A DNA stretch of 35,412 nucleotides from Discostella pseudostelligera (GCA_036940085.1 JALLBK010000120.1:1-35412), one strand, 5' to 3'; positions 9,116 to 19,950 are shown, counted from the stretch's first letter. The notes: a model not told the origin generated them from the letters alone. Made by a program: numbers and translations.

Positions 9116-11905
9116 TCATTTGCCAACGATACTATCATCCATCATCTCCTTCCTTAACCGACCACTTTTTACGGAATCAAGTGAATCGAAGACGCCCATT
9201 TCGGCCATTCTTCCATTACTCAAAACCACCACTCTATCGCACGCCTTCAGAACAGACTTCTTGTGTGTACTGAATAGGACAGCCGCGAGGTTGTTTTCTT
9301 CGTTCTCGAGTGTGAGACGAAGGTGTTGTAGAAAATCTTGCTCAGATGGTCCATCAAGAGCAGAGCTCGCCTCGTCTGTAATAATTATAGATTCCAACGT
9401 CCACAATGTTACAGAAATGCAGTTCATGAAGAATCTAGTTCAACTGAATGATACTCTTGACATCCACTTACCCAAAACCAAAACCCGAGGCTTAGTAAGT
9501 AGTGCCCTCGCAATGCATAGTCTTTGTTTCTGGCCACTGATAATATGCATTTTGTCAGGCAAAGCGATTAAAGAGTCGACGATCTGCAAACATAGAAGTA
9601 GACGAGACCGACGCAACACTTACCCCGATATGCTTGCACCTCTAGATCCAACGATTGTATCATATTGATCAGGCAACTCCAGTATGAATCGATGAGCACC
9701 GGCGGCGATGCACGCTTCGATCACCTCATCTTGGGTTGAATGAGGCTTTCCGTATGCCACATTATCGAAGACACTTGCGTGAAAGAGGATAGGCTCCTGC
9801 CCCACCAACCCAACTTGAGATCTCAGCCAGTCAACATCGATATCTCGAATATCCACTCCATCTAAAGTTATCCTTCCCGATGTTGGCTCGTAAAATCTCA
9901 TTAACAGGCTCACGATCGAACTTTTCCCACTGCCACTCAAACCTGTCAGGGCCAGCATCTCCCCGTTCAACGTGAAAGATAACTTATTCAGAACGGGTAC
10001 ATGCGGATGCGCTGGATATGCGAAATCAACATCTTCAAAGCGAATGGTAGGGTTGTACGATGGAGGAAGCGTCACTGCGGCCGTTCGAGACGTATTGGCT
10101 TTGGTATCGGGCTCAAATAATGGATCATCTCCCCCCTTCTCTAAAAGTGCAAACAACCTTGCACCACTTCCTTGTGCCTGTAAAATCCCACCGGTGGCAG
10201 TGCTCAATTCTATCACAGACTCTGAAAGATGTCCGGCATACAAGCAGAACCCGACTAGGTTGCCTGCGGTCATGTTTCCCTCAAATACCTGTACTGCTCC
10301 CACTATCAACACGGCCAACAATGCACCATTGCCAACCAAGTAGGAAGAGCCCATAAAGGCTCCTTGAAACACGGCAACACGTCTCGCGTACTTATAGGCT
10401 GCTTCAATTACCCCATTGTATCTCTCCTGCTCGGTCCGACGCTGCCCAAAGCTCACAACTGTAGATATCCCCAAAAATCGTTCTGAAGCCACATGCGTCG
10501 AGTGGGCAAGGACGTCCAGATGTTGTGCCGACCACCGATGGATGAACTTTCCATAAAATGACGCTAGTCCCCCAATAATTATTGGTAGCGGTACCATCGT
10601 AGCCGTAAGGAGCGGTGAGATGAGAATCATTTGCACCACAGCCGTTAACGATCGCACGAGATTGTTCAAATAGTAAGCAAAGTTCTGAACTAGATGTTCC
10701 GCCACCTCGTGGACGTCGGTGGATAGTCGATTGGCCAACTCTCCCGCCTTGTTTTTATCGAAGAAGCTAAGATCTCGATGGATCAATGTGCTAAATAGTT
10801 TCTTTCGTAGGTCGGCGCTAATCTTTTGGCCGATGGTATCAAATAATGTCGAATGTGCAAATGTGGCAATGGCACCGATGGTGAAGTAGGACATCAATTG
10901 CAAGCCGATGGATTCCATTTCTTTTTGGAGAACCTGCTGTTTCATTTGTTGTGATGTTATGCTGGTTTTTGAATCGTTTATGCTCGTCGCAACTTCTGAT
11001 GGTGATATCGATGATTGTGGAGGCGATGGTGATGATGTAGAATGCAAAGAATCGAGACCGTTCCCAGCATCAATCATGCCGCTTGCAACAATTGTTGCGT
11101 CCTCGACGGAAATGATTGCAGGGGTGCTAATCGATAAGATGTCAATGATTTGCCCGATGGCATTTGGAATTTGCATCGTTGCCACAGTGGATATTGTCAG
11201 TGCTCCAAAAGCAAGTAATAGTGATCTCGACTCGGGCACGAGGATGGACAACATTTTAGTAATCGAGGGCGGTTCATGATGCTGCTGTTGTGGCTTGTTA
11301 TGAAATTTGGCATCACCACCGATAAAATCTTTATGAGATTGGATTTGCTCCTTGACATCAAACTTTCGTCTAAATCCAGCATTGCGTAGTTCATTGATTG
11401 ATGGGTCCTTTCCACTGTATGATGTGTTGCTGCTTATGAATCGAACGGGAGGATTGGTGCTGCGTGTTCTATGTGGTGGAAGATGAAAGGCAGGATAGGA
11501 TAGAATTGAAGCATGCTCCACCCCCCGTCGCGAATGCCATGAACAATTTCCGAAATAGAGCTCATTCTGCTCCTGTCTGCACTCAAATAATTGCCTCCGT
11601 CGATCATCGCCATCGTCTACTTCCCCTAGCCCCCCCTGCCACTGCACCCGCCAGCAAAAACTATTGCAGTTGTAGCGCTCCGATGGACGAGCGAAGTAAT
11701 ACCCGTTCTGCAATGAAGATGACGGCCACAAAGCATTAATAATTTGACGTCGCCTCGCGCGAATGGCATGGCTGCGGTGCTGCAATTCGAAGACACCACC
11801 AACGATGCCGCTGCTGGTGCTACCGCTGCTGCGACTACCAAAAGATCTAATGGAGCACGCACCGTTGCTGGTTAGTATTCGGTTCAAATTGCCCAACGAG
11901 TTCAT
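9116..11905 (-). CDS. Mitochondrial-type ABC half-transporter (ABCB10/MDL1-like)
   Basis: Three exons: 11905-9624, 9536-9472 and 9375-9116; 868 residues, phases 2 and 1 consistent. The first 200 or so residues are Arg/Ser-rich with few acids at the extreme N-terminus, as in a mitochondrial presequence. A six-helix transmembrane domain starts near TISTVATMQIPNAIGQIIDIL, as in MDL/ABCB10 proteins, and includes ADLRKKLFSTLIHRDLSFFDKN. The nucleotide-binding domain has Walker A (GLSGSGKSS), Q-loop (VGLVGQEP), signature ISGGQKQR, Walker B VLVLDEASSALD and switch H (STHKKS). Introns split the signature (SG/GQ) and Walker B (L/D), so both motifs exist only in spliced mRNA. A half-transporter should dimerise in the inner mitochondrial membrane; its substrate cannot be told from sequence. 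A Ser-rich insert follows the first helix. Other ABCB half-transporters, including plastid ones, remain possible. Confidence 0.88.
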
Positions 11906-12504
11906 AGTTCGAATTGAAGAGGTCCGATTGCCAATGGCAATGGTTTTGCAATGGTTGGTGAAGGTGAATGAACTAGGTAGCGATGGCGACGCGATAGCGG
12001 TTCTTTGAATGATGGGCCGTAGATAGTACTCCTACTCCTACTCCTACTTTTTTTCGGCGGGAGAGAGGGCGCGTCAAAATTAGTTGGCGGGAGGGAGGTC
12101 GAGTCAAAAATAATTTGGCGGGAGAGATGGCCTAATACGGGCGCAGTCTATGTTGGCATGATGCGACCATGACGAACAATCGTCTCCTACCAAACCTCCT
12201 CTGCTTGATATCTACCTACTTCCCTAGTCGCCTCCCTCTCTCTCTCTCTCACCCACAATGAAGAATTTTATGGTCGTAATCGTAGTAGTCGTCATCATCA
12301 TCAAATGAGGAGAGTGTACGAGGAAGAAGAAGGAGAAGTTTTTACCGATGGAGTAATGAATGCATACTAGCATCATTCTTTATCTTGTATCCAAAAGTCT
12401 TATCTTTTGTCAGTCGAGAGGATTATCACCTGGTGAGACAGTACGACCGAGATCTACGTTCCATCATGACAGAAGGAGCAGAGAAGATGACGACTTCCCA
12501 TACA
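11906..12504. other. Spacer between the ABC transporter start and the RimP-like gene end
   Basis: No gene is seen. The stretch holds a CTACTC run (12028-12047), three tandem GGCGGGAG units (listed separately) and a (CT)n run at 12236-12250. It is mainly the upstream region of the minus-strand ABC gene. Confidence 0.5.
12056..12124. promoter_or_regulatory. Three tandem GGCGGGAG units, 30-31 bp period, upstream of the ABC gene
   Basis: GGCGGGAG occurs at 12056-12063, 12086-12093 and 12117-12124. The first two copies are followed by a shared G(G/A)G(G/C)...GTCAAAA block, so this is a short tandem duplication carrying an E2F-like half-site. It lies about 150-220 bp upstream of the ABC transporter ATG. 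Confidence 0.5.
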
Positions 12505-13968
12505 TTACTCAAATACCTCCTCCTCCTCAACATCAAGATACTCTTCATCATCCCCATCATCATCGTCCTCGTCGCCTTCTCCATAATCACCACCCTCCTC
12601 ATAATAATCCTCGTCCTCATCCTCCTCCTCCTCTTCACCAACAATACCATCCATCCCAGCCTTCATTCTAGCACTACCCTTGGCTAAACCACTGGGCAAC
12701 AACACCTGATGGATCATACTATTCGGTATCGTTACCATCCTTCCACTATTATCCTGATTAATAATCACATCCATAGCATTCCTATCCACGAGCTTACCAC
12801 CCAATACTCGATTAGAGCCCCACGGATCACGTGTTTCGACATATACATCCAAATTTCGGGCGTAATCAAATTCTTTTTGAGAGTCGAGTACTACCGGACT
12901 ATCCAATGGAGAGGTCAATATTACATCATGTCGCGAGAGGATGCGCAATCGATTTTCGACATCCTCTTCCGATAATGCTTTCATAATCGCCTGACTTATC
13001 ACACTTAATGCCTTGGTATTGACCGGATGGGAAAACAATCCGTCACTGGGTTTCTCGACACGGCCTTCATCCTGATTTCGTGATTCATACTCCTCTTGCA
13101 TTTCCATAACACGTTCTACACGACTACGTGGCTCACGTGGTGGTAATTCCATACCAGTCGCTTCATCATACTCAATTGGCATACTTGATTTCAATATTTC
13201 ATACTCTGTATCTTCATCATACTGTTCGTAATCGAGTAATTCATCTTCTTCGGTAAACATTTCTTCATCGGATCCGGCTTCTGGATCGACAAATACATGA
13301 CCGGAGATATCGGTAGAGTCAGGATAGACTATACGAACTTCTGGTCCATCAATGTAGGGAATAACATTAGCAAATGATTTGGAATCGAGACTGATGACAC
13401 ATTTGGCCATGTACCAAGTAACATCGGCCACTGATCCTCCTACTAAATGGACAGCATCACTAATGATACTTTCTGCCTCAAGTCGCCACGGTGCATTGAT
13501 AGGCTCATGGCATCCATCAGTATCGCCACGACGCCATGGTTGATGTGGTATAGGGTGATTGTCGTCGTCGTAGTGCGCTTCGGGGAGAGAGTCGAGATCG
13601 ATTTCGGGGAAGGGATCCGGCTCGCGATGGGGTGTGGGGCCGTGTGGATCGATGACGGTGGAGGAGGCGCGGCGTTGTTTATTACTACTGCTACTGCTGG
13701 TGGCGAGAAGGCAGGTTGGACTGATGATGCTGGTGCTGCTTCGTCTACCGAAGCTGTTACTGCTGCGGCTGCTACTACTACAGCTGATGGGCAGTATCGA
13801 TTGCGATGGTGAATCTAACGTTGCATCGTAATCAAAAGTTGTGCTTCTACTATGGAATTGTTGCTGAGATGTGAAGGCGAGAAGTGGTACTGATAGATTG
13901 GCTGCTGCTATGGCTAAGAGCGTCGCCGCCGCCGTCGTCGATGGTAGGATGATGGGCGGCATGTTCAT
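12505..13968 (-). CDS. rimP: Plastid-targeted RimP-like (UPF0090/DUF150) ribosome maturation factor
   Basis: Single exon, 487 residues from the ATG at 13968. The frame stays open upstream to 14361, but this start gives a hydrophobic signal peptide ending in PLLA-FTSQQ, a diatom plastid ASAF-type cleavage site followed by a Ser/Arg-rich transit region. The RimP N-domain can be traced as VTWYMAKCVISLDS and the later ALSVISQAIMKAL, then ILTSPLDSPVVLDSQKEFDYARNLDVYVETRDP. The C-domain ends VTIPNSMIHQVLLP. Bacterial RimP (about 150 residues) helps assemble the 30S subunit, so a role in plastid ribosome maturation is inferred. An acidic insertion of about 110 residues splits the N-domain, and the protein ends in a long Glu/Asp/Tyr tail; neither is typical. 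Plant plastid UPF0090 proteins are the closest known relatives I can name. Confidence 0.75.
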   Translation of the reverse strand: MNMPPIILPSTTAAATLLAIAAANLSVPLLAFTSQQQFHSRSTTFDYDATLDSPSQSILPISCSSSSRSSNSFGRRSSTSIISPTCLLATSSSSSNKQRRASSTVIDPHGPTPHREPDPFPEIDLDSLPEAHYDDDNHPIPHQPWRRGDTDGCHEPINAPWRLEAESIISDAVHLVGGSVADVTWYMAKCVISLDSKSFANVIPYIDGPEVRIVYPDSTDISGHVFVDPEAGSDEEMFTEEDELLDYEQYDEDTEYEILKSSMPIEYDEATGMELPPREPRSRVERVMEMQEEYESRNQDEGRVEKPSDGLFSHPVNTKALSVISQAIMKALSEEDVENRLRILSRHDVILTSPLDSPVVLDSQKEFDYARNLDVYVETRDPWGSNRVLGGKLVDRNAMDVIINQDNSGRMVTIPNSMIHQVLLPSGLAKGSARMKAGMDGIVGEEEEEDEDEDYYEEGGDYGEGDEDDDDGDDEEYLDVEEEEVFE

Positions 13969-15180
13969 GGTCAAGTCGATTTTGTGTGGGCGAGGCGATG
14001 GAGTGATGGGTGATGGGTGTCTCAAGGCGAGGGACAGACCAAGGACTCCCAATAAATCTTCCGTCTGTACATCGTCAGTGCCAGCACCACTCCGTCCATC
14101 CCAGTCCGTCCGCTGTCCGCGAACTTCAACAAGCCGACGTGGTTTTCTTTGGTTTAGGACCGTCGAGGACGAAGACTGTTTGAGGCTGTACTGCTGAGCA
14201 ATCTTTTTCTTTCTCGTCAACCCACGTGTTGTCTCAAGAATTTGGCGGGAGGTGTTCTCTTCCTCGGAAGTGTCCCTGTCCGTCTTCCGTACCACCACCA
14301 CCACCTCACGTTCGACGAAGGATCGACGCTGGTTCCTGCGACAGACGGACGGCTGGATCAAGACGGTTCACGTGACACATCAAGATTGCACACGTGGAAC
14401 AAGAGGTGTAAACATGGAACAACTCGATGAACGAAACCGAATTACCTTTTGGAATGTGCTTCTTTCAATATAGCATATCACCATCATTATTTGGAAAGAA
14501 TTCATTTCGTATTATTTTAATTGGGTTAAAATCTCTTGACTTCTTGTTCTAATCCCGGTCAAAATTCCTGGGGTGGGTGTTTAGTTACATATCCGGTAGT
14601 ACTTCATTAGATCGATCGTGGCAGGCACTCCATTCATTCTTCTTCTTCATTATCGGTGGCAGCGAGAGCCAGCCATTTCAATCTGTACACATTGTAAAGA
14701 GAGGTCCAACCTCTCACAGAAGGGGTGTAGTGTTATCCTTGGGGGTCACAAAGAACAAAAAAGTCTTGAGGGATTGATTCTGGGCATGTCGTCGTTAGTC
14801 GTTGAGTGAGTGGTGCGTGTGATTGAGGTGTCGGTGGTATTGTACATGTTCAAAAAGTTACCCTCGAGATGTCGATGGTAGCTAAGTGTGTGTGCCTATA
14901 TTGTGGTGAATAGACGTAGTTAAAAATAGGCGATAGTAGGTCTTGATTGTGTGTTGAGTGGACATAATGAACCTCCTCGTTCGTTAATCTCGATGTAGTA
15001 GTAATATCTCCCCTCCATCACCCTCCTCCCGGCTGCAAGCTTGGAAAATCAGTTCTCCAAATATGCGCCAGTAGGCAGACAATTAATATATATCTTGAGT
15101 AGTATCGTAGGTAGTAGTCTTAGGATAGCCTCTTTTGCTGGAAGTTTCTTGACAGTAGCAAATAATGCTCGAGGATAACA
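13969..15180. other. Spacer upstream of the RimP-like gene and downstream of the cyclin
   Basis: About 1.2 kb without a convincing gene. TTGGCGGGAG at 14242-14251 lies 274 bp before the RimP-like start. The rest is AT-rich toward the cyclin end, and I see no RNA gene. Confidence 0.45.
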
Positions 15181-16338
15181 TCAAGCACATTCCATTTCCT
15201 CCTCGTTGTCGTTCGCAGTAGTAGTAGCAGAAGTTCCATCGAACAACACATCGGGTCCATCGGCCACACCAGTGGGTGAAATGGTGGCCACACGCGCATC
15301 CCTAGCGCTGGATCCGTCCTCGTCGTCCTCATCATCCTCATCATCCTCCAATGGATTCGACGGCGATGAATCTTCAAGGTTGGGACTATATCCTCCCGAT
15401 CGATACATTTCAGCAAGACGTTCATAACACTCCACAATCTCGTCATCGTTCGTTATGTCCATCCCCAATTCCGCCACACGGCTAAGGAATTCCATCTTGT
15501 GTCGATTCTCGATACGACGTGGTCCCTGTAGTTCCATGGCATTAATCAACGACGCCAAGGCAATACTCGAGGGTTTCTTGGTAACGAACCAGTAGTCACA
15601 GACGGAAAGCTCGGTCATGAAGCGCGCAAGCTCGTTCACGTCGTGACGAGCCACGGGATGAATATCACTGGATACGAGGCCCATAAAGTCACGACAGTAG
15701 GCAAGTGGCGTAGGAGGATGCACGTGCCACTTGAGGCTTTGGAGCATGGAGTCCTCCATGGTAACAATGTGTTCGGACATGAAGTATCCCCGTGAGAGAT
15801 CAATGAGAGAGCTCATGCGTAGCTTGCCTGGTTCGAAGAGCTTGATGGCCAGATAGAGCGCGGTCATGGCGGCAAGTTGAAAGATACGTCGATTGACGGT
15901 ACGGGTGGCAAGGTAGCGATCGAGGTAGGACATAGTGACGGAGACGACCTCGCGGTTGAAGTCGAAGTGGTCGACGACTTGGTAGCACCATTCGCAGATC
16001 TTCTCGCGCCAAAGCTCGTTGATTTGGGTGTTGTTGGAGGTGGATGAGCTACTGCCGGCCTGGCTGCCAGCGCCAGGTGAGATCCTGTTACCGCTCGTAG
16101 TGCCATGGGTGGCGGTGGCAGTGCTGTTGCTGCCATTGCGAGCTGCTGCGGCTCCGTTGGCATTGCCATCGGCCATGATGACAGCCGCCTCCTCCGCCGC
16201 CTCCTTCAACTTGAGCTGCCACTCCGCCGCGAGGTAGTCCGGCACAGCGTAGTTGTTGGCCTCTTGGTCTCGCATCGCCATGAGCCGCTTGCTAATATCC
16301 ACCAAGTAATCCGTTGCTTCTCTTCGACACACCATCAT
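15181..16338 (-). CDS. Cyclin, diatom-specific (dsCYC) type
   Basis: Single exon, 385 residues; the first ATG is at 16338 (MMVCRREATDYL) and an in-frame stop lies upstream. The cyclin box covers about residues 105-240: WREKICEWCYQVVDHF, then REVVSVTMSYLDRYLA, LAAMTALYLAIKLFEP and LQSLKWHVHPPTPLAYC. The WCYQVVD pattern is characteristic of the expanded diatom dsCYC family, which is thought to link nutrient and light signals to the cell cycle through CDK partners. A Gly/Ser/Ala-rich low-complexity stretch (about 58-104) separates the short N-terminal helical part from the box. The C-terminus has an Asp/Glu run and is probably disordered. A second cyclin fold is weak. No destruction box was recognised. 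Confidence 0.88.
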   Translation of the reverse strand: MMVCRREATDYLVDISKRLMAMRDQEANNYAVPDYLAAEWQLKLKEAAEEAAVIMADGNANGAAAARNGSNSTATATHGTTSGNRISPGAGSQAGSSSSTSNNTQINELWREKICEWCYQVVDHFDFNREVVSVTMSYLDRYLATRTVNRRIFQLAAMTALYLAIKLFEPGKLRMSSLIDLSRGYFMSEHIVTMEDSMLQSLKWHVHPPTPLAYCRDFMGLVSSDIHPVARHDVNELARFMTELSVCDYWFVTKKPSSIALASLINAMELQGPRRIENRHKMEFLSRVAELGMDITNDDEIVECYERLAEMYRSGGYSPNLEDSSPSNPLEDDEDDEDDEDGSSARDARVATISPTGVADGPDVLFDGTSATTTANDNEEEMECA

Positions 16339-17067
16339 GGTTCCCAAACTAACTTGATAGATGTACTATGGAATATTTATGGTAAGCCAAAGTTGGAGGC
16401 TGGCAATGACGAAGATAGGGTGAAGATTGAACCCTCCACAAGCAAATCCAAATCCAAGCAATCTATGGTGAACCTCCCAATGCAATCTATCTCACCGTCC
16501 CGATGATGAAGCAGTTCGCGCGCGTTCGTGTGTGTGCTGGTGAAGCTGTTGTGTGTAGGGAGAGCGGGCGGGCGGGCGGTGTGGTGAGGAAAGAACTATC
16601 TCTACCAGGGGTCGGTGGTGAACATTATTTAAATAAGGTGTCCAAAATCGACGCATCAAAAGTGCTGTTAGATCGAACTCTGTACTGTACCTGCATACGA
16701 GAGAATCTAAGTGGGAACAGGTACGCATAATTTGCCCGGTGCATGCACCGACGCGACAGACGACCGTCGCAAGCTTGACCACGTGCAATATGGTGTCAAA
16801 ACGGTACTTAAAAAATTGGCGACTCCGAGCAAAGGAGAGCGAGTACCGCACGCGTCTTTCACTATTTCCCTTTCATTGATGGAACTTGGCAGTTTGCAGT
16901 TAGCACTTCAAGGACCCGTTCCCTGAAAAATCTGGTGTCAACCTTGTTTCCCAGCCATTTGACCATTTACATCAACTTGCACAGCACTTTTACTATTATT
17001 TCCCACACCACCACCATCATCCATCACCTTCTGGACCAAGAACAAAAGAATAGTACTGGTACTACCT

Positions 17068-17091
17068 ACTACTACTAAATTTAGTAGTAGT
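17068..17091. repeat. Perfect 24-bp palindrome in TAG-rich DNA
   Basis: The sequence is (ACT)3-AAATTT-(AGT)3 and equals its own reverse complement. It sits at the start of a 300-bp TAG/CTA-rich block, so it may simply arise from microsatellite inversion. Confidence 0.85.
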
Positions 17092-17314
17092 GGTGGTGGT
17101 GATGGTAGCAGTTCCTCATCACCATTTTAGTTTCTTTAGTTCTACTAGTAGTACTAGCTACTAGTAGAAATAGCACTAGTAGTAATACTAGGATTATAAG
17201 AATAGTTGAGCAGTAACAATACTATTAGTCTGCCATCATGAATAGAAACCTAGATTTAGATTCATTTCAATTAGTAGTGCAGTAATGATAGTAGTGGTAG
17301 TAGTCTCTTATCAT

Positions 17315-17349
<35 letters not shown>
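17315..17349 (+). repeat. (TAG)n microsatellite, about 11.7 units
   Basis: Uninterrupted TAG triplets over 35 bases; the same triplet recurs in imperfect form across 17040-17300. Confidence 0.9.
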
Positions 17350-18348
17350 CATCATAGTATTAGGAGGAGTGTACAACTAGCAGAGCTAGACGAGAAGAAT
17401 AGTTTTGCTCATCATCATGCTGCCTCCTGATGAGAACCCACCACACCCAGCAGAGGAGCAGTAGACGACAGGGGGCAGGCAGCACCAGCCGCACCACACC
17501 CATTCACCACTGCCCAGTGGCCATACCCTCGTCCTCACCAGCAGAGTGCCAGCAGCCCCCGTCCCACCTCCTCAGCCCCCAGCCAGTAGCCAGCAGCGGC
17601 ATACATAACATGCCAACATCATCAACATGACACCCCCAAGAACACCAGCAGCACCCTCATGTACTACTATAACTAGCTACTGCTAACATAGTACTGCCAC
17701 AGCATCCTCATCAGTACTACCACCCCCCCACTAGTACTAGTACTACCAGCCACAAGAACCAGGAGCAGCACCAGCAGGAGGGGGACTAGCACCACCAGCC
17801 ACCAGCACACCAGCGGCACCAGCACACTGCTCCTCCTTCTTGTCCTGCTGCCTTCTCTAGTATCTTCCTCCAACACTGCTACCCCCTCCTCCATCTCTCT
17901 AGAGACATACTCCTACTTCTTGACCTTGACCTTTTCCTGCCCTGCCCAGCAACGAGCAGCACTACTAAGCACTAAGTTTGAACTTTGGGGTTTTGGTCCA
18001 AAAAGTCAGCTGTACAGATTTTTGATATTTCGGTCCAAAATCAAAGCCGCGCCAAAATTCCATCAACAACTTCAACATTCAACACTAGCTACTTATTCAA
18101 TAGAATCAAGATGTATGTCCACCACCTGCCCGCCACCTTTGTTCGGCGCTGTTCCATTCGACAGTAGATGACGGAAAGATCTCCAAAATTAAAAACGGAC
18201 TCATATCTTCCCTCTCTTACCGCGCGAAAAAAGCCAAATTGGGAAATGGGAAATGCACACAAGATCGCCTCTCCGTTGCTCCGCCCTTCCCATCGCGCCG
18301 CACCAGGAACATCATGACATGGACTATGATGGACATCGCACTCATAAC

Positions 18349-18615
18349 TCATAAGCGCCACTGACAACATTCATCGACAAAGCCACTCCTATTGTCAACA
18401 TCTTCTACAATATCAGCCTCATAACCATTCTCAATCATCAGCGTCAGAGATAGGGAGAAGAATAAAAAGAATAGACCTGCTGGCATTACGTCGATAGACA
18501 TGAACATTAGTAGGCATAGGTCGAAATCATCGGGAATATTCGGTCGATTTGGCAAGCCGATGCCGAGAATAAGAACAAGAAAGTGCGGAGGAATGATATC
18601 ATCAACCATCATCAT
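18349..18615 (-). CDS. Candidate small two-helix membrane protein
   Basis: An 88-codon ATG-initiated frame in otherwise gene-free DNA, with no competing frame on the other strand. The protein has two hydrophobic stretches (about residues 10-22 and 47-62) and an acidic, Cys-containing tail. I recognise no family. Its start lies 317 bp from the octanoyltransferase ATG on the opposite strand, so the two could share a promoter. It could be a chance ORF. Confidence 0.25.
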   Translation of the reverse strand: MMMVDDIIPPHFLVLILGIGLPNRPNIPDDFDLCLLMFMSIDVMPAGLFFLFFSLSLTLMIENGYEADIVEDVDNRSGFVDECCQWRL

Positions 18616-18932
18616 AGGAGTATCTATTTATTGATCATCATCGTTCGTCGTTCGTCGTCGTCGTTCGTCGTCGTCGTTCGTCGTCGTCATCATCACAGCC
18701 ACCGTCCGAGCTGCACCTCCTATTCCTATGGTATGGTATCTCCGCACCAACACTATTCGATGACGTGCTTGTCTGCCATATCTAATATCTAGGCCAGATA
18801 GAGCGAGATCAAGGGCATATTAATATCTTCGGGTGTAGGAGTAGCTGTCACTGCCAGTTGACACTACAATACCCATACACTCCGTCTTATCTCTCATTCT
18901 GTGCTGCGCCAAATAGTTTCATCACTCAAATA

Positions 18933-19949
18933 ATGCATCATCACGCCGCCGTACGAGTTCGAGTTCGAGTTTCCTCCACCGTCGGGATGCTACATCATCG
19001 ATCACCATCATTTGCAGTTGTTGCTGCTGATACGGCAGCATCATTCTCACAATTGCGGCGGCGACGACGATCACCATCAACACGACGATGTCAATGGGCG
19101 GGCACTGCAATTGTTGGCACTGTACATCAACACCAACAACAACAACTACTACTACGGAAATATTCTTCTTCTGCCCAGAAGGAGGAGACGACGATAGCAG
19201 AACCTGCTCCAACTAATACAAATTCACAGCAACACCATGATACAACAAACCATCATCACCCTCAACGTCGTCATGTAGCCCACGTTCGAAACTTTGTACC
19301 CTTGGGTCCACTTCCCTATCAATATGGATGGATATGGCAACATGTAGTTTTGCAACGACGATTGGAGTACTTGCGACGTATGCAGCAGAATCAAGTGCAA
19401 TTACAACAGCAGCAGCAGCAGCAACAGTCGAATGCTAACGGCAGCAGTAACAGCAACAATAATAATGATTGCATTCTTCTTTTTGAACATCAACCGGTGT
19501 ACACTCTGGGCAGGGGGGCATCCGTGGATCATTTGACATTTTTACGGAAGGGGAACGATCATAATGCCGAGGAGAAGGAGGATGATGTATTAGAAGACTA
19601 TCGAAGGAGGTTGTGTCGTACCTATCGCGGTAACGATGCCTCGCGTCTGACATGCATCGACTACTCGAGACAAACTAATAATGGCAGTATTAAGACGATG
19701 GCGATGAGTGTCGAAGACGAGGTAACCTACCTACTGCAGCAGCAACAACATACTCCTCATCCACCACCACCAGTACTTGCCCCCAACGGTGCCCCCATCT
19801 ACCGAATCGAACGAGGTGGTGAAGTTACCTTTCACGGACCTGGCCAACTTGTCCTCTACCCTGTATTACATCTCCAACACTCTTCATATCAACCAGATTT
19901 ACATTGGTATTTACATCAAATTGAAGAAGTTATCATCCAAACTCTCGAG
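18933..19949 (+). CDS. LIPT2: Mitochondrial octanoyltransferase (LipB family), 3' end missing
   Basis: The frame runs from the ATG at 18933 for 339 codons to the N at 19950. It starts with an Arg-rich, acid-poor leader like a mitochondrial presequence. LipB motifs follow: [15 protein letters not shown] and [24 protein letters not shown]. LipB moves octanoyl groups from acyl carrier protein to lipoyl domains of 2-oxoacid dehydrogenases and the glycine cleavage system. The C-terminal half, with the catalytic Lys and Cys of the family, is absent: past the N the sequence has no LipB character and belongs to a minus-strand gene. The cut is therefore most likely an assembly gap and not a biological truncation. 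Gln and Asn/Ser runs and one long insert (about residues 204-265) are diatom-style low complexity. Confidence 0.85.
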
Positions 19950-19950
19950 N
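19950..19950. other. Single N marking a probable assembly join
   Basis: The only ambiguous base in the window. A plus-strand LipB gene ends at it on the left and a minus-strand SET-type gene ends at it on the right, both in mid-domain. It behaves like a collapsed gap of unknown length. Confidence 0.8.

Larger units (their letters stand above)
16339..18932. other. Long low-complexity spacer
   Basis: About 2.6 kb with no strong gene. From 17040 to 17360 the DNA is dominated by TAG/CTA triplets. From about 17400 to 17900 it is C-rich and G-poor with CAG/CCA/ACC triplets. Near 18646-18690 there is a CGTCGTT repeat. One 88-codon minus-strand ORF (18349-18615) is listed separately. The left end presumably holds the cyclin promoter, the right end the octanoyltransferase promoter. 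Confidence 0.5.

Noticed and set aside
9537..9590. Alternative acceptor TTTGCAG in ABC intron 1
   Set aside because: With the donor at 9623 it leads at once to a stop; the acceptor at 9537-9538 rebuilds SGGQ exactly.
12360..12687. Plus-strand hydrophobic frames (LLLLNIKILFIIPIIIV and similar)
   Set aside because: They are antisense to the acidic Glu/Asp tail of the RimP-like gene; GAG/GAT codons read backwards give Leu/Ile.
13969..14361. Upstream extension of the RimP-like frame by 131 codons
   Set aside because: It would bury the signal peptide and plastid cleavage site internally, and an E2F-like site lies inside it; the start at 13968 explains more.
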